A stretch of 64,000 bases of DNA from Candidatus Neomicrothrix sp. UBA2131 (GTDB lineage: Bacteria; Actinomycetota; Acidimicrobiia; Acidimicrobiales; MedAcidi-G1), in the NCBI GenBank assembly GCA_002329075.1, contig DCXR01000074.1, positions 9,010 through 73,009 on the forward strand. The letters run 5' to 3'. Shown here piece after piece: positions 1 through 9,400 of the stretch (positions within the stretch are counted from its first letter, which is position 1; every line of letters begins with the position of its first letter). The translations under genes and the position numbers were made by a program. The notes under the pieces were generated by a model that had not been told where the DNA came from, did no database searches, and saw only the letters and a list, made by a program, of their open reading frames with translations.

Positions 1-202
1 CTACGGATACGACGCCGCCTACGGCGGGGACTGCGCCTACGGATACGAACGCGTGGGCGACTACGACTGCCTGTTCGGCCGCTACTACATCTCCGCCGAG
101 TCCGGCAGCGTCGTGCTGGCCATGAGCGTGTTCTTCACCCTCACGCTGCTGGGCGGCATGGGGACGATGGCCTGGCAGGCGCTGCGCCGCGAGGAGGCCT
201 GA
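1..202 (+). CDS. C-terminal end of an unknown Tyr/Gly/Asp-rich membrane protein (partial)
   Basis: Only the last 66 codons are in the window; the frame is open from base 2 to the TGA at 200-202. The visible part starts with a Tyr/Gly/Asp-rich stretch in which YGY recurs (YGYDAAYGGDCAYGYE), with two cysteines, and continues to SAESGSVV. It ends in one hydrophobic segment (about VVLAMSVFFTLTLLGGMGTM) and a short basic-acidic tail (RREEA). This looks like a membrane-anchored protein with its tail on the cytoplasmic side, but I do not recognise the family. It converges on leuA, 18 bases away. Confidence 0.6.
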   Translation, partial: YGYDAAYGGDCAYGYERVGDYDCLFGRYYISAESGSVVLAMSVFFTLTLLGGMGTMAWQALRREEA

Positions 203-220
203 CCCGACCTGCCCCCCGGG

Positions 221-1795
221 TCATCCGATGTGGCCGGGACGGTCCACCGCGTTGGGGTCCTCGCCGGTGGCCCGCACCCGGGCGATCTTGTTGAGTGCGG
301 CCACGAACGCCCGGGCCGACGCCTCGACCACGTCGGTCGACAGCCCCCGTCCCGAGACCTTGACGCCATCGCTGCTCTCGAACGACAGCGCCACGTCTGC
401 GAGTGCATCGACACCTCCGGTCACCGACAGCACCGTGTAGTCGGTGAGCCGGCCGTCGACACCGGTGGCCTGCTTGATGGCGGTGCACGAGGCATCGACC
501 ATCCCGTCGCCGATGGCGGTCACCTCGACCCGCTGGCCGGCCACCTCCAACACCAGGTCGGCCGTCGGGGTGTTCACGGTGCCACCACGTACCTCCAGGC
601 TGACGAGTTCGTACTCGTGGTCGACGGTGCCGCCGAGTTCCTCGGCCACCAGGGCCTCGAGGTCCGCATCGGTGAACTGCACCTTTCGGTCGGCCAACTC
701 CTTGAAGCGGGAGAAGGTGGCGTTGAGGACATCGCCATGGACGTCGATGCCCATCTTGGCCAGCGTGTCCTTGAGGGCCGCCCGGCCGGAGTGCTTGCCG
801 AGCACGATCTGGCTCTCTCCGGCTCCGACGGCCTGCGGGTCCATGATCTCGTAGGTGGTGCGTTCCCGGAGCACACCGTGCTGGTGGATGCCCGCCTCGT
901 GGGCGAAGGCGTTGCGCCCGACCACGGCCTTGTTGAACTGCACCGGATAGCCGGTGAGTCGGCTCACCATGCGACTGGAGCGGGCCAACTCGCCGATCTC
1001 GATGTCCACCTCGACCCCGGGGAACTGTTCCTCACGGGTGCGGATGGCCATGACGATCTCCTCCATGGCGGCGTTGCCCGCCCGCTCACCGATGCCGTTC
1101 ACCGTGCACTCCACCTGGCGGGCGCCTGCAGAGACGGCGGCCAGCGAGTTGGCGACGGCGAGGCCGAGGTCGTTGTGGCAGTGGGTGCTGATGACGTAGT
1201 CACCCGACACCCGTTGGCGGATCGCCCGGATGCGCTCGGCCCACTCGACCGGCACGGCGAAGCCGACCGTGTCGGGGATGTTGAGCGTGCCGGCGCCGTT
1301 GTCGACGGCAGCCTGGAGCACGTCGCACATGAAGTCGAAGTCGGAGCGGGAGGCATCCTCCGGCGAGAACTCGACGTCTTCGGTGTACTCGCGTGCCCGG
1401 GACACGGCCGAGACCGCCTCGGCAAGGACCTGCTCGGGACTCATGCGCAACTTGTGCTCCATGTGGGTGGGGCTGGTGGCGATGAAGATGTGGATGCGGC
1501 GCTTCTCGGCGGGCTCGATGGCCTCCCAACAGCGGTCGACGTCCTTGTGGGCCGTACGGGAGAGGCCGCAGATGACCGGGCCCCGCACCGACGAGGCGAT
1601 TGCATGCACGGCGTCGAAGTCGCCCTGGCTGGCGATCGGGAAGCCGGCCTCGATGTAGTCGACGCCCAGGCGCGCCAACTGGTCCGCTATCTCGAGCTTC
1701 TCGCCGACGTCCAGGGAGATGCCCGGGGACTGCTCGCCGTCGCGGAGGGTGGTGTCGAAGATGACCACCCGTTCCTTCGCTGTCGTTGCGCTCAT
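221..1795 (-). CDS. leuA: 2-isopropylmalate synthase
   Basis: Condenses acetyl-CoA with 2-oxoisovalerate, the first committed step of leucine synthesis, in the cytosol. The 524-residue protein has the DRE-TIM signature near the N-terminus ([12 protein letters not shown]), the metal-binding HCHNDLG, the [11 protein letters not shown] motif and the catalytic/regulatory linker [15 protein letters not shown]-terminal LeuA allosteric domain follows (about residues 380-505), so leucine feedback inhibition is expected. Length fits the ordinary bacterial (LeuA type 1) enzyme. The ATG is preceded by an AGGAA ribosome site. Transcription passes through a leader peptide and attenuator listed separately. 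The rest of leuBCD is not in the window. Confidence 0.95.
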   Translation of the reverse strand: MSATTAKERVVIFDTTLRDGEQSPGISLDVGEKLEIADQLARLGVDYIEAGFPIASQGDFDAVHAIASSVRGPVICGLSRTAHKDVDRCWEAIEPAEKRRIHIFIATSPTHMEHKLRMSPEQVLAEAVSAVSRAREYTEDVEFSPEDASRSDFDFMCDVLQAAVDNGAGTLNIPDTVGFAVPVEWAERIRAIRQRVSGDYVISTHCHNDLGLAVANSLAAVSAGARQVECTVNGIGERAGNAAMEEIVMAIRTREEQFPGVEVDIEIGELARSSRMVSRLTGYPVQFNKAVVGRNAFAHEAGIHQHGVLRERTTYEIMDPQAVGAGESQIVLGKHSGRAALKDTLAKMGIDVHGDVLNATFSRFKELADRKVQFTDADLEALVAEELGGTVDHEYELVSLEVRGGTVNTPTADLVLEVAGQRVEVTAIGDGMVDASCTAIKQATGVDGRLTDYTVLSVTGGVDALADVALSFESSDGVKVSGRGLSTDVVEASARAFVAALNKIARVRATGEDPNAVDRPGHIG

Positions 1796-1852
1796 GGCGT
1801 GTTCCTGTCTTGTTGCTCTTGTTGGCTGAAGCGATCGGGCGAACTGCCCCTG

Positions 1853-1890
1853 AAAACCTGAGAACCTCCCGGCCCGGAGGCGGGAGGTTC
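1853..1890 (-). terminator. leuA attenuator (intrinsic terminator in the leader)
   Basis: On the minus strand a 10-bp perfect stem (arms 1881-1890 and 1862-1871, GAACCTCCCG with its complement) closes a 9-base loop. A TTTT run follows at 1853-1856. It lies between the Leu-rich leader peptide and leuA. Inference: ribosome stalling at the Leu codons should favour an antiterminator and let transcription enter leuA. I did not work out the alternative pairing. Confidence 0.75.
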
Positions 1891-1915
1891 GGACGAACGC
1901 GTATGTGCGCTCGCC

Positions 1916-1951
1916 CTAGGTCAGAAGCAGGAGGTCGAAGTTCTGTCGCAT
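1916..1951 (-). CDS. leuL: leuA leader peptide (Leu attenuation)
   Basis: Twelve codons including the stop encode MRQNFDLLLLT. The four consecutive Leu codons are CTC, CTG, CTT and CTG, too strong a run to be accidental immediately before a terminator hairpin and leuA. The ATG is 8 bases after a TACACT -10 box, so the transcript should be leaderless, as reported for several actinobacterial attenuation peptides. The TAG stop is 25 bases before the terminator stem. The peptide is far too short for ordinary gene callers. Confidence 0.85.
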   Translation of the reverse strand: MRQNFDLLLLT

Positions 1952-1959
1952 CGCCGGAC

Positions 1960-1990
1960 AGTGTAGACCCCGTGACCGACCCGGATGCAA
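1960..1990 (-). promoter_or_regulatory. leuA leader promoter
   Basis: On the minus strand, TTGCAT at 1990-1985 (-35) and TACACT at 1965-1960 (-10) are separated by 19 bases. The -10 box ends 8 bases before the leader-peptide ATG, which predicts initiation at or next to the start codon. Confidence 0.65.
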
Positions 1991-2008
1991 CCCCCGGGGA
2001 CAACCCGG

Positions 2009-3907
2009 TTACGGGTGGATCTCGAGGGGCGGAAGGTCGTCGGCGGGGGTGAAGTCGAACTGCCCGGCGAAAAAGGCCAGTTCGGCCTCGAGCGCCCGGA
2101 CCACGTTGGCGGCCCTGCGGAACCCGTGCCCCTCGTCGGGGAACTCCACGAGTGCGTGCGGGACGCCGGCAGCGGCCAGGGCGTCCGCCATGAGGTGCGC
2201 CTGGTTCGGCGGCACGATCGGGTCCTCGGATCCCTGCAGCAGCAGCAGCGGAGTGGCCAGCCGGTCGACGTGGTGGATCGGCGAGCGCTCGTGATAGACG
2301 GCCTCGTCCTCGGGCCAGCGGCCGACGAGGCGATCGAGGTAGCGGGCCTCGAACTTGTGGGTGTCGGCGGCCAGCGCAGCCAGGTCGGCCACGCCGTAGC
2401 GGCTGGCGCCGGCGCTGAACACGTCGTGGAAGGTGAGCGCGGCCAGCACGGTGAACCCTCCGGCGCTGCCGCCCCGGATTGCGAGCCGCCCGCCGTCCAC
2501 ATCGCCCCGGTCGGCCAGGAAGCGGGCCACCGCCACGCAGTCGTCAACGTCGAGCACCCCCCAGTCGCCGCGCAGACGGTGCCGGTAGGGGCGTCCGTAG
2601 CCGGTGGAGCCCCGGTAGTCGACATCGGCCACGGCGAACCCCCGGCTGGTCCAGTAGGCGATGCCGAGTTGCAGTTGCGTGCGCACACAGCCGGTCGGGC
2701 CGCCGTGGACGAGGACGACCAGAGGCGGCCGCTCCCCCTCTGGCACGGCGTGGTCAGGGTTGGCGGGCGGGTAGACGAGGGCGTGTGCGTGCTCGTCTCC
2801 GGAGGTCGGGAAGCGGAGCGGCTCGGGGACCGGCAGCAGGGCCGAATCGAAGCCGAGGTGACGGGCCGGTCGCAGGACCTCGGTGCCGGCGGGCGTCACC
2901 GCCACGACCTGGGACTCGGTGGTCCACGAGGCGGCGACCACCACCACGCCATCTCCCCTTGCGGCCACCGACCCGACCGAGGTGGCATCGAGGCCCACCT
3001 CGTCGAAGGAGCCATCGGCCCGCAGCACGGCGAGGTGGTCCACACCACCCTCCCGGCGGGCGAACCACACGTCGTCGCCCACGAAGGCGTACCGGGAGAG
3101 CCCGAACACCCACTGGGGCGTGGCGACCTCGAACTCGCCGGACGTCAACCGGACGAGGTCGTCATCGTCGAGGCGGTACAGGTGCCACCAGCCGTCCCGG
3201 TCAGAGACCACGTACAGCACCCCGTCGGACCGCCACTCGGGCTGGAAGAACGACTCCCCCGACGCCGCCACGCAGCGCTCGCCGGCGACCGCACCGTCAC
3301 GAAGATCGGCGACCCACAGTCCGCTGTCATCCCACGGCAGGTTCGGATGGTTCCACTCGATCCACGCCAGGCGGCCGCCGTCGGGCGAGATCCGGGGCGA
3401 CGACACGAAGTCGGGCCCCGACACGAGCACCTCGACCCGTTGCGAGCCATCGAGCGCAACGGCGACGACCTCGTTGGCGGGCTCGCCGTCCAGGTGGTGG
3501 TCCTCGCGTACGCACACGTACCAGCGGCCATCCGGCGTGGGGCGCCCGTCGGCGAAGCGGAAGCCCCGGGAAGCCGACGGCTCCGGCGTCAGGGCCAGTG
3601 GGGAACCGTCCGGACCCTGGAGCCAGAGCCGCTGGTCGTCGAAATCGCTGTAGACGAGGCCGCCGCCGAACGCCCACCAGGCGCCGCCGCCGTACTCGTG
3701 GACCAGGGTCCGAACGTTGGCATCCGGTCCGACGACGTCGATGCCGTCGCACACGACCACGATCCGCCCGCCCTCGTCGGGTCTGGATTCGGCCCACCAG
3801 ACGCTGTCGCCTTCGACGACGACCTCGCCCAACCCGGCAGCACCAGCCACCAGGGACTCGGCAGTGATCGGCGACGCCCACGAACCACAGGGCGCCGTTT
3901 CCGCCAT
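2009..3907 (-). CDS. S9 family prolyl oligopeptidase / dipeptidyl aminopeptidase-like hydrolase
   Basis: A 632-residue protein with an N-terminal beta-propeller-like half (repeated GRLAWIEW, DGVLYVVSDRDGW and DDVWFARR blades) and a C-terminal alpha/beta hydrolase. The catalytic set is visible: nucleophile Ser in GGSAGG, Asp in GSEDPIVPP, His in DEGHGF, with the oxyanion HGGPTG. Family knowledge predicts cleavage of short peptides or acyl-peptides. No signal peptide is seen, so it is probably cytosolic. It starts 4 bases after the aminotransferase stop without its own Shine-Dalgarno, so translation is probably coupled to that gene. Confidence 0.9.
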   Translation of the reverse strand: MAETAPCGSWASPITAESLVAGAAGLGEVVVEGDSVWWAESRPDEGGRIVVVCDGIDVVGPDANVRTLVHEYGGGAWWAFGGGLVYSDFDDQRLWLQGPDGSPLALTPEPSASRGFRFADGRPTPDGRWYVCVREDHHLDGEPANEVVAVALDGSQRVEVLVSGPDFVSSPRISPDGGRLAWIEWNHPNLPWDDSGLWVADLRDGAVAGERCVAASGESFFQPEWRSDGVLYVVSDRDGWWHLYRLDDDDLVRLTSGEFEVATPQWVFGLSRYAFVGDDVWFARREGGVDHLAVLRADGSFDEVGLDATSVGSVAARGDGVVVVAASWTTESQVVAVTPAGTEVLRPARHLGFDSALLPVPEPLRFPTSGDEHAHALVYPPANPDHAVPEGERPPLVVLVHGGPTGCVRTQLQLGIAYWTSRGFAVADVDYRGSTGYGRPYRHRLRGDWGVLDVDDCVAVARFLADRGDVDGGRLAIRGGSAGGFTVLAALTFHDVFSAGASRYGVADLAALAADTHKFEARYLDRLVGRWPEDEAVYHERSPIHHVDRLATPLLLLQGSEDPIVPPNQAHLMADALAAAGVPHALVEFPDEGHGFRRAANVVRALEAELAFFAGQFDFTPADDLPPLEIHP

Positions 3908-3911
3908 GGGA

Positions 3912-5111
3912 TCAGCCGTTCAACAGGTCGGTGATACGCGAGATGCCCTCACCGAGGTCATCGTCGCCGAGGGCGAACGACAGGCGCGCATAGCCGGGTG
4001 CGCCGAACGCCTCACCGGGGACGATCGCCACCTTCGCCTCGTCGAGGATCAGGGCCGCCAGGTCGACCGTGGTCTCCGGGGTGATCCCGGCGATCGTGTG
4101 GCCGAGGAACGCCGACAGGTCCGGGAAGGCGTAGAAGGCCCCCTGCGGGGTCATCAACTCGACGCCGTCGATCGCCCGCAGCATCTCGACCATGTTCCGA
4201 CGGCGGCGGTCGAACGACCCGCGCATCATCGCCACGTCCTCGAGGCCACCGGACACCGCTGCAAACGCCGCCATCTGCGACACGTTCGAGACGTTGCTGG
4301 TGGCGTGGGACTGCAGGTTGGTGGCCGCCCTGATGGCATGGGCAGGGCCGAGCAACCACCCCACGCGCCAACCGGTCATGGCGTAGGTCTTGGCCACGCC
4401 GTTGACGACCAGGCAGGTGTCGGCGATCTCGGGAACCAGTGCCCTGATCGAATGGTGTTCGTGGCCGTCGTAGACGAGGTGTTCGTAGATCTCGTCGGCG
4501 ATCACCCAGATGCCGTGCTCGACGGCCCAACGGCCGATGGCGGCGATCTCGTCCGCCGGGTAGACGGCACCGGTCGGGTTCGACGGCGAAACGAACATGA
4601 GGGCCTTCGTGCGCCCGGTGCGGGCAGCCTCGAGTTGTTCGACGGTGACCCGGAAGCCCGATGCGGTGTCGGTGGGAAGCACGACGGGGACGCCGCCGGC
4701 GAGGGTGATCGACTCCGGATAGGTGGTCCAGTAGGGGGCCGGCAACAGGACCTCGTCGTCGGGGTCGATGACGGTGGCGAAGGCGCTGTAGACGGCGTGC
4801 TTGCCGCCGTTGGTGACCAGGATCTCGGACACGTCGGGGCGCCAGGCGGAGTCCCGTTCGGTCTTGTCGGCCAGGGCCTCCTTGAACACCGCCAGGCCAC
4901 CGGCCGGCGTGTACCTGTGGTTGGCGACGTCGCGACAGGCTGCAACAGCCGCCTCGACGATGTGGTCGGGAGTGGCGAAGTCGGGTTCGCCGGCGCCGAA
5001 CCCGATGACCGATTCGCCGGCCGCCCTGAGGGCCTTGGCGCGGGCGTCGACGGCCATGGTGGCCGATGCGGTGATGGCGCTGATCCGTCGTGAAAGTGGT
5101 GAGGGGCTCAT
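3912..5111 (-). CDS. pyridoxal-phosphate aminotransferase class I (aspartate aminotransferase type)
   Basis: A 399-residue fold-type I aminotransferase, probably aspartate or another amino acid with 2-oxoglutarate. Key features are GAGEPDF near the N-terminus, SPSNPTG, the [13 protein letters not shown] segment carrying the PLP-binding Asp, the Schiff-base Lys in [16 protein letters not shown], and the final Arg in GYARLSFA. I chose the ATG at 5111 because GGAGG lies 5 bases before it. A longer frame upstream, to 5264, encodes low-complexity Arg-rich sequence and is not credible. It forms an operon with the S9 peptidase. Exact substrate is not determined. Confidence 0.88.
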   Translation of the reverse strand: MSPSPLSRRISAITASATMAVDARAKALRAAGESVIGFGAGEPDFATPDHIVEAAVAACRDVANHRYTPAGGLAVFKEALADKTERDSAWRPDVSEILVTNGGKHAVYSAFATVIDPDDEVLLPAPYWTTYPESITLAGGVPVVLPTDTASGFRVTVEQLEAARTGRTKALMFVSPSNPTGAVYPADEIAAIGRWAVEHGIWVIADEIYEHLVYDGHEHHSIRALVPEIADTCLVVNGVAKTYAMTGWRVGWLLGPAHAIRAATNLQSHATSNVSNVSQMAAFAAVSGGLEDVAMMRGSFDRRRRNMVEMLRAIDGVELMTPQGAFYAFPDLSAFLGHTIAGITPETTVDLAALILDEAKVAIVPGEAFGAPGYARLSFALGDDDLGEGISRITDLLNG

Positions 5112-5202
5112 GGGCCTCCGTTCGGGGAAGTCGCTGCGCCAGCCTGCCACCTGCGGAGGGTGCTTCCGACATCCATTCCGGAGTCGTACACCAGTCGCCG
5201 GC

Positions 5203-6723
5203 TCACGGCGCGATCGCCACCCGTGCTGTCGGCTCGGGGGCGGCCTGGCGGCGGGAGAGACCACGCTTCAGCCCCGACAGGAGGGCGTTTCGCAGGTCAC
5301 GGGGGTCGATCAACTCATCGAAGCCGAGACCCGAGGCGCTGCGGTAGGCGGCCTCCATCTCGGCCTGCCGGAGGGCAGCGGCCTCGTCCTCGTCTGCGCC
5401 GACGGCCCGGCCGGCGCCCTCCGCCCCCATGGCACCCAGGATCGCCCCCGGGAATGCGAACGAACCGCTCTGGCCCGAGAACGACACCATCGACATCACC
5501 ATCGACCCGAAGCCGAACGCCTTGCGCAGCGTGACGTGCAACTTCACGGTGCGGGTCTGGGCCTGGGCGGCGAACATGCGCCCACCGGCACGGAGCACCC
5601 CCGCCCGCTCCGACCTCGTCCCGGCCAACATCCCGGGATTGTCGGACAGGAACAACAGCGGCAGGTGGAACGAGTCGGCCACCTGGATGAAGTGGGCGGC
5701 CTTGTCGGCAGCGTCGACGTCGATGGCTCCAGCCATGGCCTGCGGCTGGTTGGCCACCACCGCCACCGGCTCCCCGCCGAGGTGCCCGAGCACGCACAGC
5801 ACGGACCGGCCGAAGTGGGACTGGACCTCGAAGCACCGGCCCCCGTCGAGGACGGCGCCGAGGACCCTGCCCATGTCGTAGGCCCTCCTGTTGTCCCTGG
5901 GCACGAGGTCGAGGACCTCGGGAACGGACCGGGGGTCCACATCGTCACCCTCGGAACGGGGCGGATGGCTCCAGGCACTGGACGGGAAGAACCCGAGGTA
6001 GGTGCGGATGTCGTCGAGCAGGGCACCGTCGTCAGCCGCCACGTTGTGGACCAGGCCGCTCGCCACTGCCACGGCCGGACCGCCCAGTTCCTCCTTGGTG
6101 GCGTCCTCCCCCAGCGACGCCAGCACGACCGGCGGGCCCGCCGTGAAGACACAAGCGTCGACGGTCATGAGGGCGAAGTCCGACAACGGCACGACCAGCG
6201 CCCCGTGTCCGGCCGACGGGCCCATCACACCGGTCACAACCGGCACCCGGCCCGAGAGCCGGGCCTGCTGGGTGAGGTCCGTCGGGGCCCTGCCCGGTCG
6301 GGGATCGTCCGGCATGGGCGGGCGGTGGCCGGCACCCTCGAGCAGCATCACCAACGGAACCCGGTCGAGTTCGGCCAACTCGGCGATCCGAAAGCGCTTG
6401 GCCGTGGTACCGGGGCCGATCGAACCGCCCATGACCGTGAAGTCCTCGGCACCGACCATCACCGGTCGGCCGTCGACCGTGCCCGAGCCGGCGACCACCC
6501 CGTCGGCCGGCACCTCGCCGACCAGCGTGCCGATCTCGACAAACGATCCGGGATCAAGCAGGTGGTCGATGCGGCCACGGGCGTCGAGGCGCCCAGTGGC
6601 CCTGCGGCTCTCCACCTTCCCGGCGCCGCCCATGCCGCGGGCGGCCCCCTTTCGTCGGACCAGGTCGTCGAGCAGGGGCAGCCAGTCGTCGAGCGGATCT
6701 CCGGCATCAGGAGTCTCGGACAT
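5203..6723 (-). CDS. acyl-CoA carboxylase carboxyltransferase subunit (PCC/ACC beta family)
   Basis: A 506-residue carboxyltransferase with both crotonase-fold halves. It contains [49 protein letters not shown] in the N half, and [17 protein letters not shown] and [11 protein letters not shown] in the C half. The family moves CO2 from carboxybiotin to acetyl- or propionyl-CoA; no biotin carboxylase or carrier is nearby, so the substrate is open. A GATACT -10 box (6731-6736 on the complement) is 7 bases from the ATG, which predicts a leaderless mRNA. Confidence 0.88.
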   Translation of the reverse strand: MSETPDAGDPLDDWLPLLDDLVRRKGAARGMGGAGKVESRRATGRLDARGRIDHLLDPGSFVEIGTLVGEVPADGVVAGSGTVDGRPVMVGAEDFTVMGGSIGPGTTAKRFRIAELAELDRVPLVMLLEGAGHRPPMPDDPRPGRAPTDLTQQARLSGRVPVVTGVMGPSAGHGALVVPLSDFALMTVDACVFTAGPPVVLASLGEDATKEELGGPAVAVASGLVHNVAADDGALLDDIRTYLGFFPSSAWSHPPRSEGDDVDPRSVPEVLDLVPRDNRRAYDMGRVLGAVLDGGRCFEVQSHFGRSVLCVLGHLGGEPVAVVANQPQAMAGAIDVDAADKAAHFIQVADSFHLPLLFLSDNPGMLAGTRSERAGVLRAGGRMFAAQAQTRTVKLHVTLRKAFGFGSMVMSMVSFSGQSGSFAFPGAILGAMGAEGAGRAVGADEDEAAALRQAEMEAAYRSASGLGFDELIDPRDLRNALLSGLKRGLSRRQAAPEPTARVAIAP

Positions 6724-6758
6724 GCGGGCAAGTATCGCCCACGGCCGGGGGCCTGCGC

Positions 6759-7145
6759 TCAGTCGCAGGACTCCAGGTAGGGAGCCAGGAAGTCGCTGGC
6801 CACCTCGCCCCGGGCCCGATACGCCAGGCCCCCGTAGATCTCGCAGGCCTGCACCCGCAGTTCCTCAGGGTGGCAGCCCAGTTCGTCGGCGCGTTGGTCC
6901 AACTCAGAGGTCCGCATCAGGGGGTCGATGGCAGCGAACGGGTCACCGGGGTTGGCGGCCTCGAGTTCGAGCAGGGTCTGACCGGACAGCCGCTCGAGGA
7001 CTCTTTCGGCAACGGCACGGCCGGCCTCTACCAGTTCGACACAGTCGGTGGCGTCAGCGGAGTCGGTCACCTCTGGGCTTCCGCACGCAGCGCCACCCAC
7101 CGCCCAGAACACGAGGACTGCAATGGGGACCCGGAGCCGACGCAC
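6759..7145 (-). CDS. small lipoprotein of unknown function
   Basis: A 128-residue protein starting at a GTG. It has an N-terminal VRRLRVPIAVLVFWAVGGAAC segment, a classical signal peptide with lipobox GAAC, followed by Gly-Ser, so it should be an acylated envelope protein. The mature part is acidic and helical, with four further cysteines (DCVEL, GCHPE, QACEI, ESCD) that could form two disulfides. The GTG is set by a TAGGTT -10 box 7 bases upstream (leaderless). I do not recognise the family. Confidence 0.75.
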   Translation of the reverse strand: MRRLRVPIAVLVFWAVGGAACGSPEVTDSADATDCVELVEAGRAVAERVLERLSGQTLLELEAANPGDPFAAIDPLMRTSELDQRADELGCHPEELRVQACEIYGGLAYRARGEVASDFLAPYLESCD

Positions 7146-7198
7146 GCGCCCGAACCTATCCCCGGACGATCCCCCGGTGGGGTCACCTGCAGCGGGCC

Positions 7199-8272
7199 TC
7201 AGCCCGGGCAGACCTCGAGCACACCCCGGGCGAGGCGACCATGGTGCATGTCGTCGAGCACCGTGTGGATCTCGTCCATCGGATACACCCGCGAGACCAG
7301 TTCGTCGAGCTTGAACCTGTCGGCCAGGTACAGGTCGCAGATCCGGGCCACGTCGGTCTGCGGCCGGGATGTGCCATAGCGGCAGCCCATGATCGTGACG
7401 TCGAGGTAGGCGGCCATCGTCATGAACTCCATGGTGCTGCCGAGGGGCGGCACACCGAGGATCACGAGGGTGCCACCCCAGTCGAGGTAGCCCAGCGCCG
7501 CCTCGATGAGTGCCTTGGCGCCGACGCACTCGAACACGTAGTCGGCACCGAACGGGCGCACCTCCCGGATGGCCGCATTGGTGTCGACCTCGGCGGCGTT
7601 CACGAAGTGCGTGGCACCGAACGTGTGGGCCAGGTCCTCCTTGTCGGCGTTGGTGTCGACGGCGATGATCGGGTTGGCACCGGAGATGGCGGCCGCCTGG
7701 ATGACGTTGAGGCCGATGCCGCCGACGCCTACGACGGCCACGCTCTCGCCGGGCGCAACCCTCGCGCGGTTGAACACGGCACCCGACCCGGTCAGCACCC
7801 CGCACCCGATGAGGGAGGCCGCCGGCATCGGCACCGCCTCGGGGATCGGGATCGCCTGGTTGGCCTTGACGACGACGCGTTCGCTGAACGACGAGATGTT
7901 GGCGAAGTTGTAGTGGGGCTCGCCGTCGAGCGTGAACGGCGTGTCGCGGGCACCGAACGTGGACCGGCACATGGTCGGCCGCCCGCCGTCACATGCCGGG
8001 CAGGCGCCGCACTGCCCGAGGGTCGACAGCACGACATGGTCGCCGGGCACCACGTTCGTGACCGCCGACCCGACCTCCTCGACGACGCCGGCACCCTCAT
8101 GGCCGAGCACCACCGGCGTCGGGAACGGGATCGTGCCGTTGATGACGCTCACGTCGCTGTGGCAGACGCCCGAATTGACGATGCGGACGGTGACCTCGCC
8201 CGGTTCGGGCTCACGAAGCTCGAGGCCCTCGACGACGCTCAGTTCCTCACCATCGAAAACGATGCCCTTCAT
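7199..8272 (-). CDS. zinc-dependent alcohol dehydrogenase (MDR superfamily)
   Basis: A 357-residue class III-like alcohol dehydrogenase. Catalytic-zinc ligands are in GVCHSD and GHEGAG. The structural-zinc motif is complete (CGACPAC, then C seven residues later). The Rossmann segment reads GVGGIGLNVIQ with an acidic residue after it (VDTN), which favours NAD. Such enzymes in Actinomycetota oxidise primary alcohols or aldehyde-thiol adducts; some are nicotinoproteins linked to mycofactocin, but nothing here decides that. GGAGG lies 7 bases before the ATG. Confidence 0.9.
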   Translation of the reverse strand: MKGIVFDGEELSVVEGLELREPEPGEVTVRIVNSGVCHSDVSVINGTIPFPTPVVLGHEGAGVVEEVGSAVTNVVPGDHVVLSTLGQCGACPACDGGRPTMCRSTFGARDTPFTLDGEPHYNFANISSFSERVVVKANQAIPIPEAVPMPAASLIGCGVLTGSGAVFNRARVAPGESVAVVGVGGIGLNVIQAAAISGANPIIAVDTNADKEDLAHTFGATHFVNAAEVDTNAAIREVRPFGADYVFECVGAKALIEAALGYLDWGGTLVILGVPPLGSTMEFMTMAAYLDVTIMGCRYGTSRPQTDVARICDLYLADRFKLDELVSRVYPMDEIHTVLDDMHHGRLARGVLEVCPG

Positions 8273-8367
8273 GGACGGCCTCCCGGGGGATCGGGGATCG
8301 GGTGGACGACCTCATCCTCACCGCTGGTGGAGACGGCTGCAAAGCGGGGTGGGGCAGGTATTGCGGC

Positions 8368-9066
8368 TCAGGCACCCAGGATCAGCCAGACCACGACGAA
8401 GTGCACGCCCACGGCCGCCGTGACCGCCGTGTGCCAGACCTCGTGGTAGCCGAAGTGTCCGGGGGCCAGGTCTGGCCAGCGGGCCCCGAGCATGAGCGCC
8501 CCCGTCGTGTACAGCACTCCCTCGACGCCGATCAGGAGCATGACGGCGAGGTCGAGTTGGGTGACGAGCGCCGGCGCGACGAGGACCGGCACCCAACCCA
8601 ACCCCAGGAACAACGAGTTCATGAGGCCCTTCGGCGGGTGGAAGGGCATGACGCGGACCAGCACTCCGAGCAGTGCCCCCGCCCAAAGGGCCCAGAACAG
8701 GATCCGACCGGACGTGCCCTCGAGGCCCGTGACCGCCACCGGCGTGCCGCTCGCCGCTATGAACACGAAGATCGCAGCATGGTCGAGCCGGAACAGGGCC
8801 TCGTAGACGGGCACGCTCCAGCGGCGCAGGTGCACCAGGCCACTGGCGACGAACATGAACACCGCTCCGAACACGAACACCGCTGCGCCGACCCGGTCGG
8901 CGGTCGTCGAACCGCGCAGCACCAGCGCGACCCCGGCGGCGCCTGCCAACGGAATGACCGTCCGGTGCATCGTGCCCCGCCACCGGGGACGCGGCAGGAA
9001 CAGGGCGCGCCACACCGAGTGCGACATGCCCTCGGGGGCGACGGGTGCCGGGTCGATCGACTCCAT
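8368..9066 (-). CDS. hemolysin III (PAQR-like) family integral membrane protein
   Basis: A protein of about 232 residues with seven likely membrane helices and the family pattern SGLVHL..., LDHAAIFVFIAAS and the C-terminal HFGYHEVWHTAVT, whose histidines and aspartate form the predicted metal site of HlyIII/PAQR proteins. The family has no settled bacterial function; membrane or lipid homeostasis is suspected. I prefer the ATG at 9066 over a GTG two codons earlier because a TAGCGT -10 box ends 7 bases before it. Confidence 0.85.
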   Translation of the reverse strand: MESIDPAPVAPEGMSHSVWRALFLPRPRWRGTMHRTVIPLAGAAGVALVLRGSTTADRVGAAVFVFGAVFMFVASGLVHLRRWSVPVYEALFRLDHAAIFVFIAASGTPVAVTGLEGTSGRILFWALWAGALLGVLVRVMPFHPPKGLMNSLFLGLGWVPVLVAPALVTQLDLAVMLLIGVEGVLYTTGALMLGARWPDLAPGHFGYHEVWHTAVTAAVGVHFVVVWLILGA

Positions 9067-9103
9067 GGGCACAACGCTAGCCAGTGGCCGATGGCGGGCA
9101 GGG

Positions 9104-9400
9104 TCAGGTGGCCAGACGGAGTAGCGCCGTCGCCGCCATGGCGCCGACGACGACCACCACGAACGGCGCCCGCCTCCACACCGCCACCGCCCCGACGGCC
9201 ACCCCGATCAGGCGTCCGTCGATGACCAGCATCTGGCCGTCGGTGACCGACACGATTGCCAGGATCGCAGCGAACAGGGCTGCCGGCAGCAGGCCGGCGG
9301 CAGGTGCCAGCCGCACGGACAGCCGATCGCCGGTCACGAGGCCGACCACCTTGAACAGGTAGGCGCCACCGGAGAGAACGAGGATGGCGGTCCAGCTCAT
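9104..9400 (-). CDS. azlD: AzlD family branched-chain amino acid exporter subunit
   Basis: A 98-residue protein with four hydrophobic segments, the expected size for AzlD, the small partner of AzlC. Its ATG overlaps the azlC stop by four bases, which fixes the start and shows translational coupling. AzlCD pairs export branched-chain amino acids or analogues. Last gene of the phosphatase-azlCD operon. Confidence 0.85.
   Translation of the reverse strand: MSWTAILVLSGGAYLFKVVGLVTGDRLSVRLAPAAGLLPAALFAAILAIVSVTDGQMLVIDGRLIGVAVGAVAVWRRAPFVVVVVGAMAATALLRLAT

Noticed and set aside
230..1861. Long open frame on the plus strand opposite leuA
   Set aside because: It is antisense to a certain leuA gene; high GC content gives long open complementary frames. 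The translation has no recognisable motif and is rich in His, Gly and Arg.
1862..1990. T-box riboswitch upstream of leuA
   Set aside because: The leader is too short and lacks the T-box sequence; the Leu-rich peptide explains the hairpin.
1985..3934. 649-codon open frame opposite the S9 peptidase
   Set aside because: Same antisense effect; the peptidase frame has the full catalytic triad and coupling to the aminotransferase.
5112..5264. N-terminal extension of the aminotransferase to 5264
   Set aside because: The extra residues are Arg/Pro-rich and lie upstream of a strong ribosome site at the 5111 ATG.
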